From: Holothuria scabra
Taxonomy: Eukaryota; Echinodermata; Holothuroidea; Aspidochirotida; Holothuriidae
Reading direction: 5' to 3'
NCBI GenBank assembly: GCA_037179385.1
Contig: CM074187.1
Location: 47,650,879-47,714,878, forward strand
DNA: 64,000 nucleotides
A program made the translations under genes and the position numbers. Shown here one piece after another: positions 1 through 10,849 of the stretch; the stretch's first letter is position 1, and each line of letters starts with the position of its first letter. Under the pieces are notes generated by a model that worked only from the letters and a program-made list of their open reading frames with translations, had not been told where the DNA came from and made no database searches.

Positions 1-413
1 GGCGAAACAAAGTACCAAAACATAATAATTCAAATTTTGAAAGTCTTATTTTCCTAGAAAGACTTTGAAAATTTTTCGATTGATCGTAATTAGTTAGAAA
101 TCAGATAATGAAATAAGGTAGCCTTTTTCAAGGTTTAAAAAGTTGCTGCATATTTGCCGTGAACTTGACTTTGTTGAAGAATAAAAATGGAGAAACTTGG
201 TAAAATCAGTTAAAAAGGAGTCTTAGCTTCCTATTGGTATCAATTTTGCGACTGGAAATGATCATGCAATGGTGTAATAGTGGCTAGAAAATTCACTTGA
301 AATTCGATAGTTTTCCGTGTACATTTGCACAGGTTTGTATGGGACGTTAGTGTTCAGTGAGCTATCAACGTTCGTTGTAAGTATGCAATTTTATACACGC
401 CAACCCAAGCGTA
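1..413. other. No recognised feature (left edge)
   Basis: AT-rich sequence. I see no exon-like frame, RNA gene or repeat related to others in the window. It ends at the 10-bp target duplication of the next element. Confidence 0.5.
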
Positions 414-423
414 CAATTTACAA

Positions 424-874
424 GGCCAGGTCGAAAACGCGGAAACGCGGAAATCGCGGAAAAGTGTTTAACACATGGTAGACCTAAGCGAAAACTCTTT
501 TATCACTCGTAGCATTTCCTATTCAGTGCAACAAAAGCCATGGGACCCGTTTTAGTATCTTGAAATGAAAATTGCGTGGCAGTTTGTAACTCTGAAATTA
601 TGAGTAGCCCGGCCCTTCATCAGACTCTGTCATTTGACTTAAATGCATATATTGTTACATATTATCAATTTCCACAACATTTCTGGCTCTTTCGTGGGGA
701 AGTTTCCTGTAATTCCTAAAGAGGTAACTTTTTCCGCGATTTCCGCGTTTTCGACCTGGCCATATATCCAGGTCGAAAAAGCGGAAACCGCGGACAATTT
801 TTTGGACAATCTTCGCGGTTTTTCGATTTCCGCGGTTTCCGCGATTTCCACGTTTCCGCGTTTTCGACCTGGCC
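424..874. mobile_element. Four-arm inverted-repeat MITE (GGCCAGGTCGAAAACGCGG), possibly Mutator-like
   Basis: The element starts GGCCAGGTCGAAAACGCGG and ends with the reverse complement. Two further copies of the same arm lie inside, one inverted at about 731-766 and one direct at about 768-803, giving the order forward, reverse, forward, reverse. The flanks carry a perfect 10-bp duplication, CAATTTACAA, at 414-423 and 875-884. A 9-11 bp duplication with long terminal repeats is typical of Mutator-like elements, so that superfamily is a guess. No transposase is encoded. The arms are far more CpG-rich than the flanks. Confidence 0.8.
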
Positions 875-884
875 CAATTTACAA

Positions 885-1273
885 CACTGATGGAGTCCTA
901 TAATAATAGTATACATGATGTTCATCTGAACTAGCTACAGGCCCTATGCTTCTAGTTTTGTGGAATCCTTAGAACAGCTGTTCCAATGGGTATAAGGTGC
1001 ATGGTCATTCTTTCTAGTGCCTTTAACAAAGCACCTATTTACACAGGAATTAATTGTCCAGGCCTAGTGCAGTGCTGTATGTGTCACTGTGTATTTGTTT
1101 TCAATTACTAGCATGTTTGCATAAATGCTATACCCCTTGATTGAAATAATGTCATGTCTTCTTTTTAATTTATATTTTATACAATGAATATTACGTTGCA
1201 AAGTGGCACCTTGAGTCGGTCATAAAACAAGTGTCATCCCCTCATTTGATTATAACGAACATGACCGATTTAA
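885..1273. other. No recognised feature
   Basis: Unique-looking AT-rich spacer between two elements. No convincing exon, RNA gene or repeat relationship was seen. Confidence 0.45.
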
Positions 1274-1575
1274 AGGGCCAAACCTCTCACCCCAAACTAC
1301 AGTTCTGTTACCGGGGTACCGAAATTCTCAATTGGCTCAGCTCTTTGATTGGCCGCTAATTCAAACAATGAAGAGTACCAAAGCTAATATTACACAGCAT
1401 GAACGGTACTGAGAGTGTTTTGGTTATACACATAGAACTTTTCCATACTGACCCTGAAGCAATAAACTGAGATTGTGATTGGATAAGGGTGACTCGGAAT
1501 TTCAGACAATGTGGGAGGGGCTTAAGTAAGAAGGTTAGGAGAATTTGTACTGTTTGGGGTGAGAGAACTGGGCCT
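1274..1575. mobile_element. TTAA-type MITE, family A copy 1
   Basis: About 300 bp with imperfect terminal inverted repeats containing CCCCAAAC near the left end and GTTTGGGG near the right. It matches the copies at 14780, 15290 and 19464 along its length (shared words include AGCTCTTTGATTG, GAAGCAATAAACTGAG, GGGAGGGGCTTAAGTAAGAA). TTAA is kept on the left (1270-1273); the right side reads CCGA and has decayed. It is non-coding. Kolobok and piggyBac transposons duplicate TTAA; the AGG...CCT ends fit Kolobok better, as inference. Confidence 0.75.
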
Positions 1576-2705
1576 CCGAGGTACCGGTTGACTCAACGTA
1601 CACTCATTATACACGCATCGAATTATTTCGCACAATTAGTACGTGCAGTACAATAGATAGAGAACAGTGTGGAGGCTTATGTTCACGAAGCCACTGGTCA
1701 ACAAATCGCCCTGTATTTGCCGTGAACTTGACTTCATTAAAGAATGATTAAAAAAGCAGTGCATTTAAAATTGTAGATTGAGAAATTTTTCATCGAATAT
1801 GCAAGTTTTAAAAATTGGAAATAGCGCGATTAAATAAGAAAAATCGACTTTTCTGAACAGTTCAGAAGCAGCTACGTAACTTTTCCAAAACTCGGCCAAA
1901 ATGCACTTTGCAATGCTTGTTGACTGTAGTTACATGTAATTCAATTCGATTTTCGCAATTTTTATTTGTAAAATTCAGCCATTGGTTTACTTTAAAACAA
2001 CTTAATAACTGATATATTAGCCCTCGAAAACGGCAAGTTTTATCTCATTACGTATTAATAAGCTATGACGCCATGGAACGTCATAGATGCCGGTACTCCC
2101 ACATGAAAGGGATTTCGTACCGTTGTCTACTGCTGAGTAATACACCTTCTTCAAGCGGGTAACTTGTCTATTTTTTCCCATGGTATAGTCAATCAGTAGT
2201 CACATGTTTTAAGATATCTCACCATTTAATCTCCTTCATAGTTTGTTTCATAGGAGTTTAAGTGAATAAGTAACTGTTCTTATGAATTGAACATGTTTTG
2301 TCAATGTTGATGGCACATAGAAGTTTCCGTATCAAGGATGTTCAGCCCTGAGCTGCAGTCATCACATTTGTTTGAAGACGTGTTCATCATTTAATATAGA
2401 ACTTTCATGGTCGTGAAGGATTACCGAATTAGTGGAAAACAGGATTCTGTAAGATCATCGGGACGATGAACAAGGGTCGAACCAAAAAGCAATGAGAGAT
2501 GTTCTTCACGAAGGTGTAATTGGACCACCCAGAAATGGGACCTTCCCCCCACCGAATCCACTATTCACTGACTACCGTTACCAAATCCACCCTTCACTGA
2601 CATTTTGAGTTGTGACCTAAAACCATGGAAGTACTACCTCCGAGGTGCTTCCATGCCCAAACCGAATGTTACTGGTGTAGCTTGCCATAAGACCGATGTC
2701 ATTGT
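1576..2705. other. No recognised feature
   Basis: AT-rich sequence without a supported gene. Short in-frame stretches exist but show no family motif or splice context. Confidence 0.45.
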
Positions 2706-2962
2706 TAGCCAAGCGGGGATCCAGAGGGGGCGGGGCGACCGTCCGACCCCCCCCCCTTAGGTCAATTAAGAAAAAATGTAATAAAAGGTTAAATAAAAGT
2801 ACAAAAAATAAAATCCGATCTAAATCACACATTTGGTAAGACATTTCCGGTATATTGGGTATAGTGAGGAATGCAAAGACCTCCGTTCAATAGAAACTGA
2901 ATCATCTTTGAAGCAACTGGACGGTTATTTAAATGTCTAAATTCTGTGTTAACACATACCTT
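2706..2962. repeat. Interspersed repeat I, copy 1 (unoccupied paralogue)
   Basis: This copy matches 10850-11310: a G-rich start, then ACATTTCCGGTAT, GAAACTGAATCATC, and TAAATGTCTAAATTCTGTGT at the end. It lacks the 179-bp hAT-like insertion present in the second copy, so it shows the unoccupied arrangement. The C-rich tract near 2750 resembles the ends of hAT-like elements elsewhere in the window. Its class is unknown. Confidence 0.65.
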
Positions 2963-3572
2963 CGATTTTAGCGCTGCAGATAGACCTATCTGGCTGACTT
3001 GAGGCGAAAAGTGGGTTTTAAATGTAAATAACTATAGTAAGGTCCAAAGGTATACCACTCTGTCTTATGTTGCTCTAACGTAACACCGATCAATCCAACC
3101 GCCGGGAGTATTCAGTAACTTGGTAGGCCTACTAGTATGTTAACTTCAAGGTAATTTTTGGACCAATGATTACTTTTCAATTGACGACTTCTAGTATTCG
3201 TAAGACTAACCTGAATACCTCAAGTTATGGGAAGCCAGACCAAGGAGACATTTATAGCTACCTTAACCGCGGAAATACATACTATCAGAATTATTTGTGG
3301 CAAACTAGCCTACGGTATATCGATGGAGGAGGCAGAACCAGCCTGCCAATGTATCAAATAATCACATTCATTCACTTCAACGTCCGTCGTCGTAAAACCA
3401 TGGAGCTACATTTTTTCTGATTAAAATTTACACTCATGATAGAGAATTAACAGCAGCTATAAAAAATGCAAATATTTTTACATGAAGTACAAATATTTTT
3501 ACATAAAGCATTATGTATGCATGAGGAAACTCATTCAAACATAAACTTGGCCTGTAAATTGACTAACATAAC
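2963..3572. other. No recognised feature
   Basis: No supported gene. Short open frames at 3166-3420 and 3466-3648 show no domain signature and look like chance frames. Confidence 0.45.
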
Positions 3573-5371
3573 GGGGACACCAAAGCAGTCTTTAATCTTC
3601 CCCCATAAGAATGATGAAAATTTGAAATGGTTGAAAATTGCTATTTGAATGTGTTTTAGTACCCATTGTGACAAGAACATGGTAAAAAATTGAAAAAAAT
3701 CTCCAAAAATTAAAAAATCAGTTTTATTTTTTCGCAAAAATTTTCAGGTGTCAAAATGTCTACAGATTTACATATTTTTGAACACTATTGACTGATTTAA
3801 ACCAATTAATGGTGTTTAATTGTTCAAATTTTCCTCTTTGACACCCTAACAATGTTAGACCTAACATTTGAAATCTAACTTATCGTCCATTCATGGACAT
3901 AAGTAGTATTAGCAAGATATTTGACTCCATTATGTCTGTCGCGTGTAACAGGCCCTGGACACCAAGAATTTGTGTCCCCATAACACCTAACATTCGAAGT
4001 ACCAGTTAATTTTTTAAATATTAAGTTGAGATGGAAACTTCCAAATACATCACAAACCACTGTTTGCAGTTGTAAGATACAATAAAAATATCTATTTTCA
4101 TCAATTTTTTGTTTGTTCATGACCAACATACCTCTCACAGGATGGGGGACACCAAATAGTCAAATGTTCATTAGGATAGAATACGTGATTCTCAAACCAC
4201 GAGATAAACTTTTCTGTAAATGCTACAGTCACATTACCGCCGATGTCCGAAAAGGCACACGACCGGGCGCCGGCAGGACCTAAATCGGCCAGACATCGGC
4301 GACATCCACAGGCGCCCTGTAGATGATCAGCTGACGAATTTGCCTCTCCGGCCAATTTTTAGACATCGGGCGGCGCCCGGCGAAGTTTTAGCTCGGAGTA
4401 AAAATTTTCAGATGAGTTGCCGACTTCGGTGGGACATCGGCGCCGGTGGATACATCGGAAAAAGTATGTATATCGGCGGGCAACCGACCGGACATCGCCC
4501 GATGTGAATGGCGCCCGTCAGTTGCCCGGTCGGCATCCTGCGGGCGCCCGGGCAGGGCACTGCCGGGGACCGCAGATGAGTTAAATCGGCCGGGTGCCGG
4601 CCAATGTCCCGTCGGACATCTGCCGATACCCTGCCGGTGTTCGGCAGGTGACCTGCGGACGTCCTAAAGGACACCGGCCGGAGTCCGGCGAAATTAATGG
4701 AGAAACCATAGGCCGGTCACCTGGCGGAGCCCGAGCGGCGACCGGAGCAATGTGACCACATGAAAGATGCCGGTGAGGTTTGGTAAAAATCCCCAGGCGC
4801 CCGGCCGATGTCAGACATCGGCTGATTTCTTCTCATCAGCCGGAGCCCGGCGGTAATGAGACTGAGGCATAACATCCTGTATATTGGACCTTCTTTTCAT
4901 GCAACTTTGTTCACCCTAAAAATAATTCAGTTTACTAACTTAACTCACTAAGTGGGACACCAAAATTCTGCCCATATCGAACTATGCCTGGGACAAGGTT
5001 GGTTTTGATTTTTTTTCTTTCCAAATGGGCTACTGTCTAAAAGAGTTTGACCTAATTCTTAAATCAAGAAAACTATGGCCACCTGAGAATGATCATATTT
5101 GTCCAAATGATGAAAATAACATTAAAAAACCAACATAAATAGGAGGACACCGAAGAGTGATGTCAGCCAAGTTGTTTTCAATAGTCTCGTTTGGAAAATT
5201 GGGTGAAGCACTAATGCTGACATTTTTAGAAGTGTTGACTTTTGGTGATATCCTTGCATGATACAAAATGAGCAAAGTAAGTCAATCTGTAATAAATGTG
5301 TTTTTCTGATTATTCAAATTTGTGTTTTTGTATGTCACAGCCATTACTTTAAAGCAAGGGGGACACCAATG
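3573..5371. repeat. Dispersed GGGGACACCAA motif with roughly 200-bp phasing
   Basis: GGGGACACCAAA-like words start at 3573, 3957, 4144, 4953, 5142 and 5358. The gaps (384, 187, 809, 189, 216) are near one, two or four times 190-210 bp. Sequence between the motifs is only weakly alike, so this may be a very old satellite or a loosely phased motif. The two largest gaps are multiples of the short one, and the 809-bp gap contains the GC-rich island. No exon structure links the motifs. Confidence 0.4.
4240..4865. repeat. GC- and CpG-rich cryptic repeat island
   Basis: About 630 bp composed largely of recombined short words: GACATCGG/CCGATGTC, CGGGCGCC, CCGGCCGATGTC and CCGGCAGG. Both orientations are mixed and no fixed unit length is obvious. 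The surrounding DNA is AT-rich with few CpGs. Overlapping open frames occur on both strands (4220-4507 +, 4408-4674 -), but these follow from the low-stop composition and show no domain. It could be a scrambled minisatellite, a CpG-island-like element or a remnant of a GC-rich transposon. Confidence 0.6.
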
Positions 5372-6209
5372 CAAAGTAGTCTATTTTCTAAAAAATACCA
5401 ACCATTGGATGTTCAGTTTATATATCATAAGATGGCCTAGTTGGTAAGGCATAATAAAGTACCTGAGGCACTGTTTTGTTGTATTCCCTGTTTTTTAAAT
5501 ATATCATGTTGGCAAAGTCAGTTAAAAACCCATTGGACCCCTAGTTTATGGGTTGGGTCATTTCTTTTGCTTCTGCTGCCATAGGCCGATACTTGTACAG
5601 CAGGGGAGTATTTATCGTTGTCGACTACTTTCTTTCCGAACTTTTAGGGGAGGAATTATCCCTTCAAATCTCCCACTTTCTTGTTACTGTACTCCCCCTG
5701 TTCACTCCCCAGTGAGCGTGAACACTATGACATGAACGGGTGGGTGACATTCGTGGGTGAGGTGGGGATCGGATAGTCTTCAACTTTTGAGCCTCGTTCG
5801 GGGTTAGTCGGTGGTTTGAGAAAATATTTGAGGAAAATGTCAGGTCAGTCTTGAAAAATTATGAATTAGCCCGCCAATTCTGACAAAAGTCATATTCAAG
5901 CTATTAGTGTAATTTCCAGCTACTAAAAATAACGATACTATTGATCACGAGTGATTCATTGATGTTAGCAGGCGTGGATCCACGGGGGTGGGGGACTTTT
6001 ACCGCCTCATCCTTACCTTTTTCGCCACATGAACTGTACCATATAGTACGCAAAAATTAGCATTATGTTACTGTACGAGAATATTCAATGGTTTTTTTTC
6101 ATGTCACCCTCCCTTTCCTCACAAACAAATACCATAAACACGAGTCCTGGGTAGGACTTTAAACGGAATCCGGTTGTGAAGTTTGCTTTAATTAAACGTT
6201 GGAGTAATG
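5372..6209. other. No recognised gene; short hAT-like fragment near 5970
   Basis: The stretch around 5970-6000 (AGGCGTGGATCCACGGGGG) resembles the G-rich start of hAT-like elements, and a similar fragment lies near 8448. Nothing else is recognised. Confidence 0.4.
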
Positions 6210-6457
6210 AGACTACCCAGTGGCGTAGCTAGGATTTTTTCCAGGGGGGGCAAAGGTATGAAATTTCCCCAAAACTTTTCCCGGTCAATGTGTATGTATT
6301 TCATATAAAATATGCAAACTTACAAGTATAACCACATTACCATGTCATTTTGTAATATTACCTGCATTTTAATTTTAAAGTATAACATAGAGCAATCGGA
6401 AATAACAAAGTATATTATTTTGGTAAACAATATCTGGTTTATTTGTATGTACTAACG

Positions 6458-7465
6458 CAGTGGCGTACGCAGGATTTCTCTGAAGGGGGAAGGGCATGCG
6501 GTATGGTCAAGGGGAGGGGTGTCCGGAAATTTTTGACGTTTCCAAGGAGCCTACATGCAAAATGGTGCAAGATTTTCGACTTTGACAGGAACAGTGTTAA
6601 AAGTTGAATTGTGGTGGTTCATGAGGATAAAACTGAAACTTTTGTGCCTTGACATGCATTTCTTTTTATGCCATTTGTGCTACCTTACGAAGAAAAACTT
6701 GTCATTAAATTTGCACACTTTTAGGAGTCAAAATAAAAGAGCATTGATCTATATTTGTGGGGTTTTTGGCCACAAAATGTTATTTTGTCATAAAGATTAT
6801 CTAAGCGGAGCGCCACCATTGGTTGGCGCGGAGCGTAGAGAAAATTTGGAAAAATTAGACCCCTTAGATGGCCGGAAATAGCATTTTCCAGGCTTATACG
6901 AAGAATCTAGCCAGTCGCTTTCTTCTTTTGTCGTTTGCAATAAAATGCTCACTTCAAAATATGTTCGCAAACTGCAAAGTGATCAGAGAGCTAAGAGCTA
7001 ATTTTACCCCAAATATGTTATTTTGCCCAAAAGACTGAACGAAGCGCCAGCATTGGTTGGCGCGGAGCGTAAAGAAAATTTCGAAAAATCAGACCCCTCA
7101 GATGGTCAAAATAGCGTATTTATGCTTGTAAAGAAAATCTAAGCATGAAGTCTTTTGATAGATGCCACCAGTGGGAAACAGAGTCTACCTTTTCTAAGTA
7201 AAAATTGGAATTTGACAGAATTTGCCTAGGTCTATTTGTAGGAATTTAAAAAAAAAAATTGGCATCACTGAAAGACCTTGCAGGGACAATCCTTCCCCTT
7301 TGAATTTTTTTTTTGGGTGTCCTTATAAGCAATCTGGTGCCACATATGCTATCTTTTGAAGTAAAATCTGTGTTGATAAAGTTAGACTACGCATTTTTAA
7401 GAACAAAGAAAAATGGCATCTGTGAGGGGGGCATGGCCCAATGGTCTCCCCTTCGCACGCCACTA
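6458..7465. mobile_element. Nested hAT-like element (CAGTGGCGTACGC ends)
   Basis: The left end CAGTGGCGTACGCAGGATTT and right end CTTCGCACGCCACTA are inverted relatives of each other. I could not match an 8-bp flanking duplication, so the right boundary is provisional. It lies inside the 6218-8202 element and holds both E-module units. No coding capacity for a transposase was seen. Confidence 0.5.
6777..7175 (+). repeat. E module, two tandem units
   Basis: Two units of about 235 bp start near 6777 and 7015. Each has an imperfect palindrome GCGGAGCGCCACCATTGGT/TGGCGCGGAGCG, followed by AGACCCCTTAGATGG, a CCGGAAATAGCATTTTCC block (weaker in unit 2), and TTGCAATAAAATG in unit 1. Seven further copies or fragments occur in the window, several inside hAT-like elements. 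Short open frames across it are not conserved between copies. Confidence 0.7.
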
Positions 7466-8226
7466 AAGAGGCCTAATGGTGGCTCGATCACACAGGATAT
7501 CATGTGAGAAAAGCAGTCTGTTAAGTGTAGAAGGCTACAAGGTACTCATTGTCCATTTATTGTCACACTCAAAGTGAGCAGAAAGCTATTTTCCCGAACT
7601 AGGTTGTAAGCCTCCAAGGATTAGGCTAAGTAACAAAATCTAAGTGTGCCAACGGATCCCGTTAATTCTAATTTCTAGATTAACTTTAAGTTTATCGTTG
7701 GCCATGGATTGTTTCAGCCCCATCCATCGTTATGTACACAGAGTAAAATCGTACAGCTACTGCTAGCTTGTAGAAGAACATAACAACCTCGGGGGTCTAC
7801 GGTAGTGACTTGTCAGTTTTCACATCCTTTTACTGAATTCCCAAAGTATCTCCTGAATAACAGCTTCCTGTGCACTGAAATGCACTGATCATAACCCCCG
7901 TGCGTATACAAGCACAAGAGAACATTCAATCTCCTACGCGGCGAGGACATTTATGTGGAACGCGAATTGGGCCGGTTCATGCGACACTGACGAAATCTGA
8001 GTTAATTTGTTGCATGAAAATACGAATTATGTATGAGAAATGTCTCACAATTTCTTATTCTAACAAAAATTTTGAGAAATTTTTGTAATAATGATAAGAT
8101 TTATCAAATTTCCCCATTTTCATCAAATTTCCCCAAAAAATTTTCCAGGGGGGGGGGCAACTTGCCCCCCCTGCCCCCCCCCCCCCAGTAGCTACGCCAC
8201 TGAGACTACCCATTTTGCAGTTTTTT

Positions 8227-8372
8227 CATTGACGTGTAAATTTTACTGCAAACATAAACTTAAAATAATTACTGCTTAGATTCTACTTACAAGACGGGAA
8301 ACGCCATTTCCGGCTGTTTAAAAGCAGTAATTATTTTTAGTTTATGTTTGCAGTTAAATTTACACGTCAATG
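8227..8372. repeat. Near-perfect 52-bp inverted repeat (hairpin)
   Basis: The left arm 8227-8278 (from CATTGACGTGTAAATTT) and the right arm about 8320-8372 (ending AAATTTACACGTCAATG) are reverse complements with only a few mismatches. The roughly 41-nt spacer contains an E-module piece. It starts 17 bp right of the duplication that closes the 6218-8202 hAT-like element. Confidence 0.8.
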
Positions 8373-8450
8373 TTTAAAAGGGTCGCAATTTTTCAAAAGT
8401 TTCTCTTCGCTCCGTGCCAGCCGGTGGTGGCACTCCGATTAGAACAGGCG
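8285..8450 (-). repeat. E module fragment, reverse orientation
   Basis: CGCCATTTCCGGC, then TCTTCGCTCCGTGCCAGCCGG and GTGGCACTCCGATTAGA match the reverse complement of the E module. The inverted repeat at 8227-8372 interrupts its left half. A hAT-like AGGCGTGGATC fragment follows. Confidence 0.6.
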
Positions 8451-9029
8451 TGGATCTAAGGGAGTCCTAGGGGTCTGTCCCCTGTTCTTGGCCACCATAA
8501 ATTTTTGAAAAGCAAAATTTAAAAATTTTAAACATGTTTTGTACGAGGGTGGTTTTCCTTACAAGTCAGATGTGACGTTTCATCCAATCAAGTGACTATA
8601 TAGCGTGCACGCGACCTCAGAAGTGCTTAAATATCCAATTTTCCGCGCCCTCCACGCGCCTTCTAGTTTCATTGAGGCCTTTATTATGAACAGCGTATCA
8701 AACATATTCACATTAGTCATTGACCTGGTAAGGTTGTCCAGACAGCAGCTTCTCCTTGTAAGATGTCTAAGCGCAGAGTCCGTCAAATTATTTTTAATTC
8801 ACAATTTCGGCACGCATGTTTTCGCATTCGTCAATTTGTATCAGATTATTTCTAAAGCAAAAATATCTTCATCCTCTGTCTGCAGGAGTTCTGTGAGATA
8901 AGTATTACCGAAACGAATAATGGATACGCCTTTATCAATTTCTAACAATTTTTCATATTTGCCAATTTTTCTGAGATTAATTCAATCTTTCCTTCTATTG
9001 TTCGTCCGTTAAAATTCATCTCAATAGCA
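8451..9029. other. No recognised feature
   Basis: No supported gene. Overlapping open frames on both strands near 8580-8900 have no recognised domain. Confidence 0.4.
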
Positions 9030-9037
9030 CTTGTGGA

Positions 9038-9408
9038 CATGGGCGCAAATCCCGGGGGGGGGGGGGCAAGGGGAGCCTTCGCCCCCTCAAGTGAAAAAGT
9101 GGGGGCCAAATCGTAATTTAGCCCCCCAAAATTTGAGTAGACCTAAAAATATGGTCACCTTTTTTCGTTTTTTTTCATTCGAAAACAGTTTTTCTGAAGC
9201 TTTGCAAACGCCAGAACACAAGAGCTTCCGGGGGCTTCGCCCCTGGACCCCACAGGGGCTTTGCCCCTGGATCCTACCAGGAGTCCTTTGGGGTTTCGCG
9301 CTTCGCGCTCGAGGTGCCCGCCAAGCGTGCACATTTTAGTACTCATGGGCACGTCATAAGCATTTTCGCCCCCCCTCCCCCACTCTCAAACAGAGATTTG
9401 CGCCCCTG
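9038..9408. mobile_element. hAT-like MITE, GGGCGCAAATC ends
   Basis: Ends CATGGGCGCAAATC and GATTTGCGCCCCTG form a 14-bp terminal repeat with one mismatch. The perfect 8-bp duplication CTTGTGGA lies at 9030-9037 and 9409-9416. Inside are G and C tracts plus GGGGGCTTCGCCCCTGG-type hairpins. It is 371 bp and non-coding. Confidence 0.88.
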
Positions 9409-9689
9409 CTTGTGGATTTTACAGTAGTCTTCATCTTAAACTTCGCCGCGCTTCTCGCGAAGTGTTCTTTTTACACTCTATGGTCTCCAGGTCTCAGTGG
9501 AGCATGGGTGAATGATGAATGGGTGCTCATTCCTATCAATTTCCGATTCACTTAAACTCCCAAAGGCTTTCAAGCTATAATCCTCTATGGGTATTCTGAA
9601 GAATGGCTTCGACAATGTTTATATTTATATTGTTATAGTTTAATCATGTTCTATCACAAATAGTTTTCAAACGATCTGGCTACAAAAAT

Positions 9690-9972
9690 TTTCATACCCT
9701 TCCTCGTAACATCTGATATAATGCCCCTTAAAACAGTCTTCCGATAAATTCTTAGACGTCAAATCCCAAGAGCTTCCGGGGGCTTTGCTCCCTGGCCCAG
9801 CAACGGGACTTTTCCCCTGGACCACACCCGTTAAAGGCTTCGCGATTAAACTGCGCAGTTGAAGCTCACACTTTCGAATTTGCCGTAATTCACCCGGCCA
9901 CCCCTCCCCAAGTTGAAAAGAAATATACATCTCTGCTGTGGTGGAGCAGTTATGTAGTGCCCCCCCCCCCAT
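9690..9972. repeat. Degenerate relative of the 9038-9408 MITE
   Basis: It shares AGAGCTTCCGGGGGCTT, CCCCTGGACC and the GGCTTCGCG block with the interior of the preceding MITE, and ends in a C13 tract. No matching terminal repeats or duplication were found. Confidence 0.5.
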
Positions 9973-10849
9973 ACTGAGGAAAACAACCGTTTTCGTTTCA
10001 TGGCTAAATTTTTCTCAATTTCTATCAATTTCATTGCAGAAAATTTCGTCTTTTCATACCCTAAAGTGCACCAAATTGCATTTCAGGACCTTTGAAAATG
10101 CAAAAAATTTCAAGAAATTTCCAAAAATCTTCCGCTCATACCTTAGTGACCATAAATGAACTTAGGACCTAAGTATTAGACATAGGAATGTCCTTCTATA
10201 GGCTCATCTTACTTATGATCGGTCTATGGAATAACTGCATCGGCTTATAGGTTACAGGTGTGACCGCACGACCGACTCGAACATGCCGTAACATAACCTG
10301 TGACGGTAACTGTTGTTACAACCGATAATGTAAAAATTAATTGATAAATGTAAAAATGACCGATAACGTAAAAAAGAAATCCATGGAAGGGCCCTACTTT
10401 GCCTGTTTCGATTCCTTTTAATAACATAACGGTTCTCTCATAATTTCATTTCAAACTCACATCTACCGCTTATTTGACGGAGTAATCCAGTTCATGGACC
10501 TTTCAGGGGCGCAGCCGGGATTGTTTGAACAGGAGAACGGGGGGGGGGGGGGACTAGCCTTATCCGGAGGCACATTTCGGGCTTATCAACAATATAAAAC
10601 TGCTCATTCCAATTTTTTCCACTGGAGCCTCTGGAGGGCGTATGCTCCTCGTGCCTCGCGACAACTGAGCTCAAGGACTGACCAATGCCCTCTTATAGCT
10701 GCTCTCTTGTGCAACCCTGTCAAGGTTACGATATTTTGCTCTCTCGGGTATTTCGTCGACTTTTCGTTGCTATAGTAATTCGTGGAGATCGTGATGTCGA
10801 TACAGTGTAGTCTTTTTGAAACAAACATTAAAATGTTCCATACCCCAAG
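9973..10849. other. No recognised gene; hAT-like left end at 10504
   Basis: CAGGGGCGCAGCCGGGATT at 10504 followed by a G12 tract looks like the left end of a hAT-like element. No right end was found. The rest is unassigned. Confidence 0.4.

Larger units (their letters stand above)
6218..8202. mobile_element. hAT-like element, CAGTGGCGTAGCTA ends, with nested insertion
   Basis: The left end CAGTGGCGTAGCTA and right end TAGCTACGCCACTG form a perfect 14-bp terminal inverted repeat. Both flanks carry the 8-bp duplication AGACTACC (6210-6217 and 8203-8210). CA...TG ends and 8-bp duplications are hAT hallmarks. G-runs sit just inside both ends. No transposase frame is present. It contains a second CAGTGGCG-type element (6458-7465) with two tandem copies of the E module. 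Confidence 0.85.

Noticed and set aside
4220..4674. Overlapping open frames in the GC-rich island as genes
   Set aside because: GC-rich, stop-poor composition explains them. Frames are open on both strands, with no domain or splice context.
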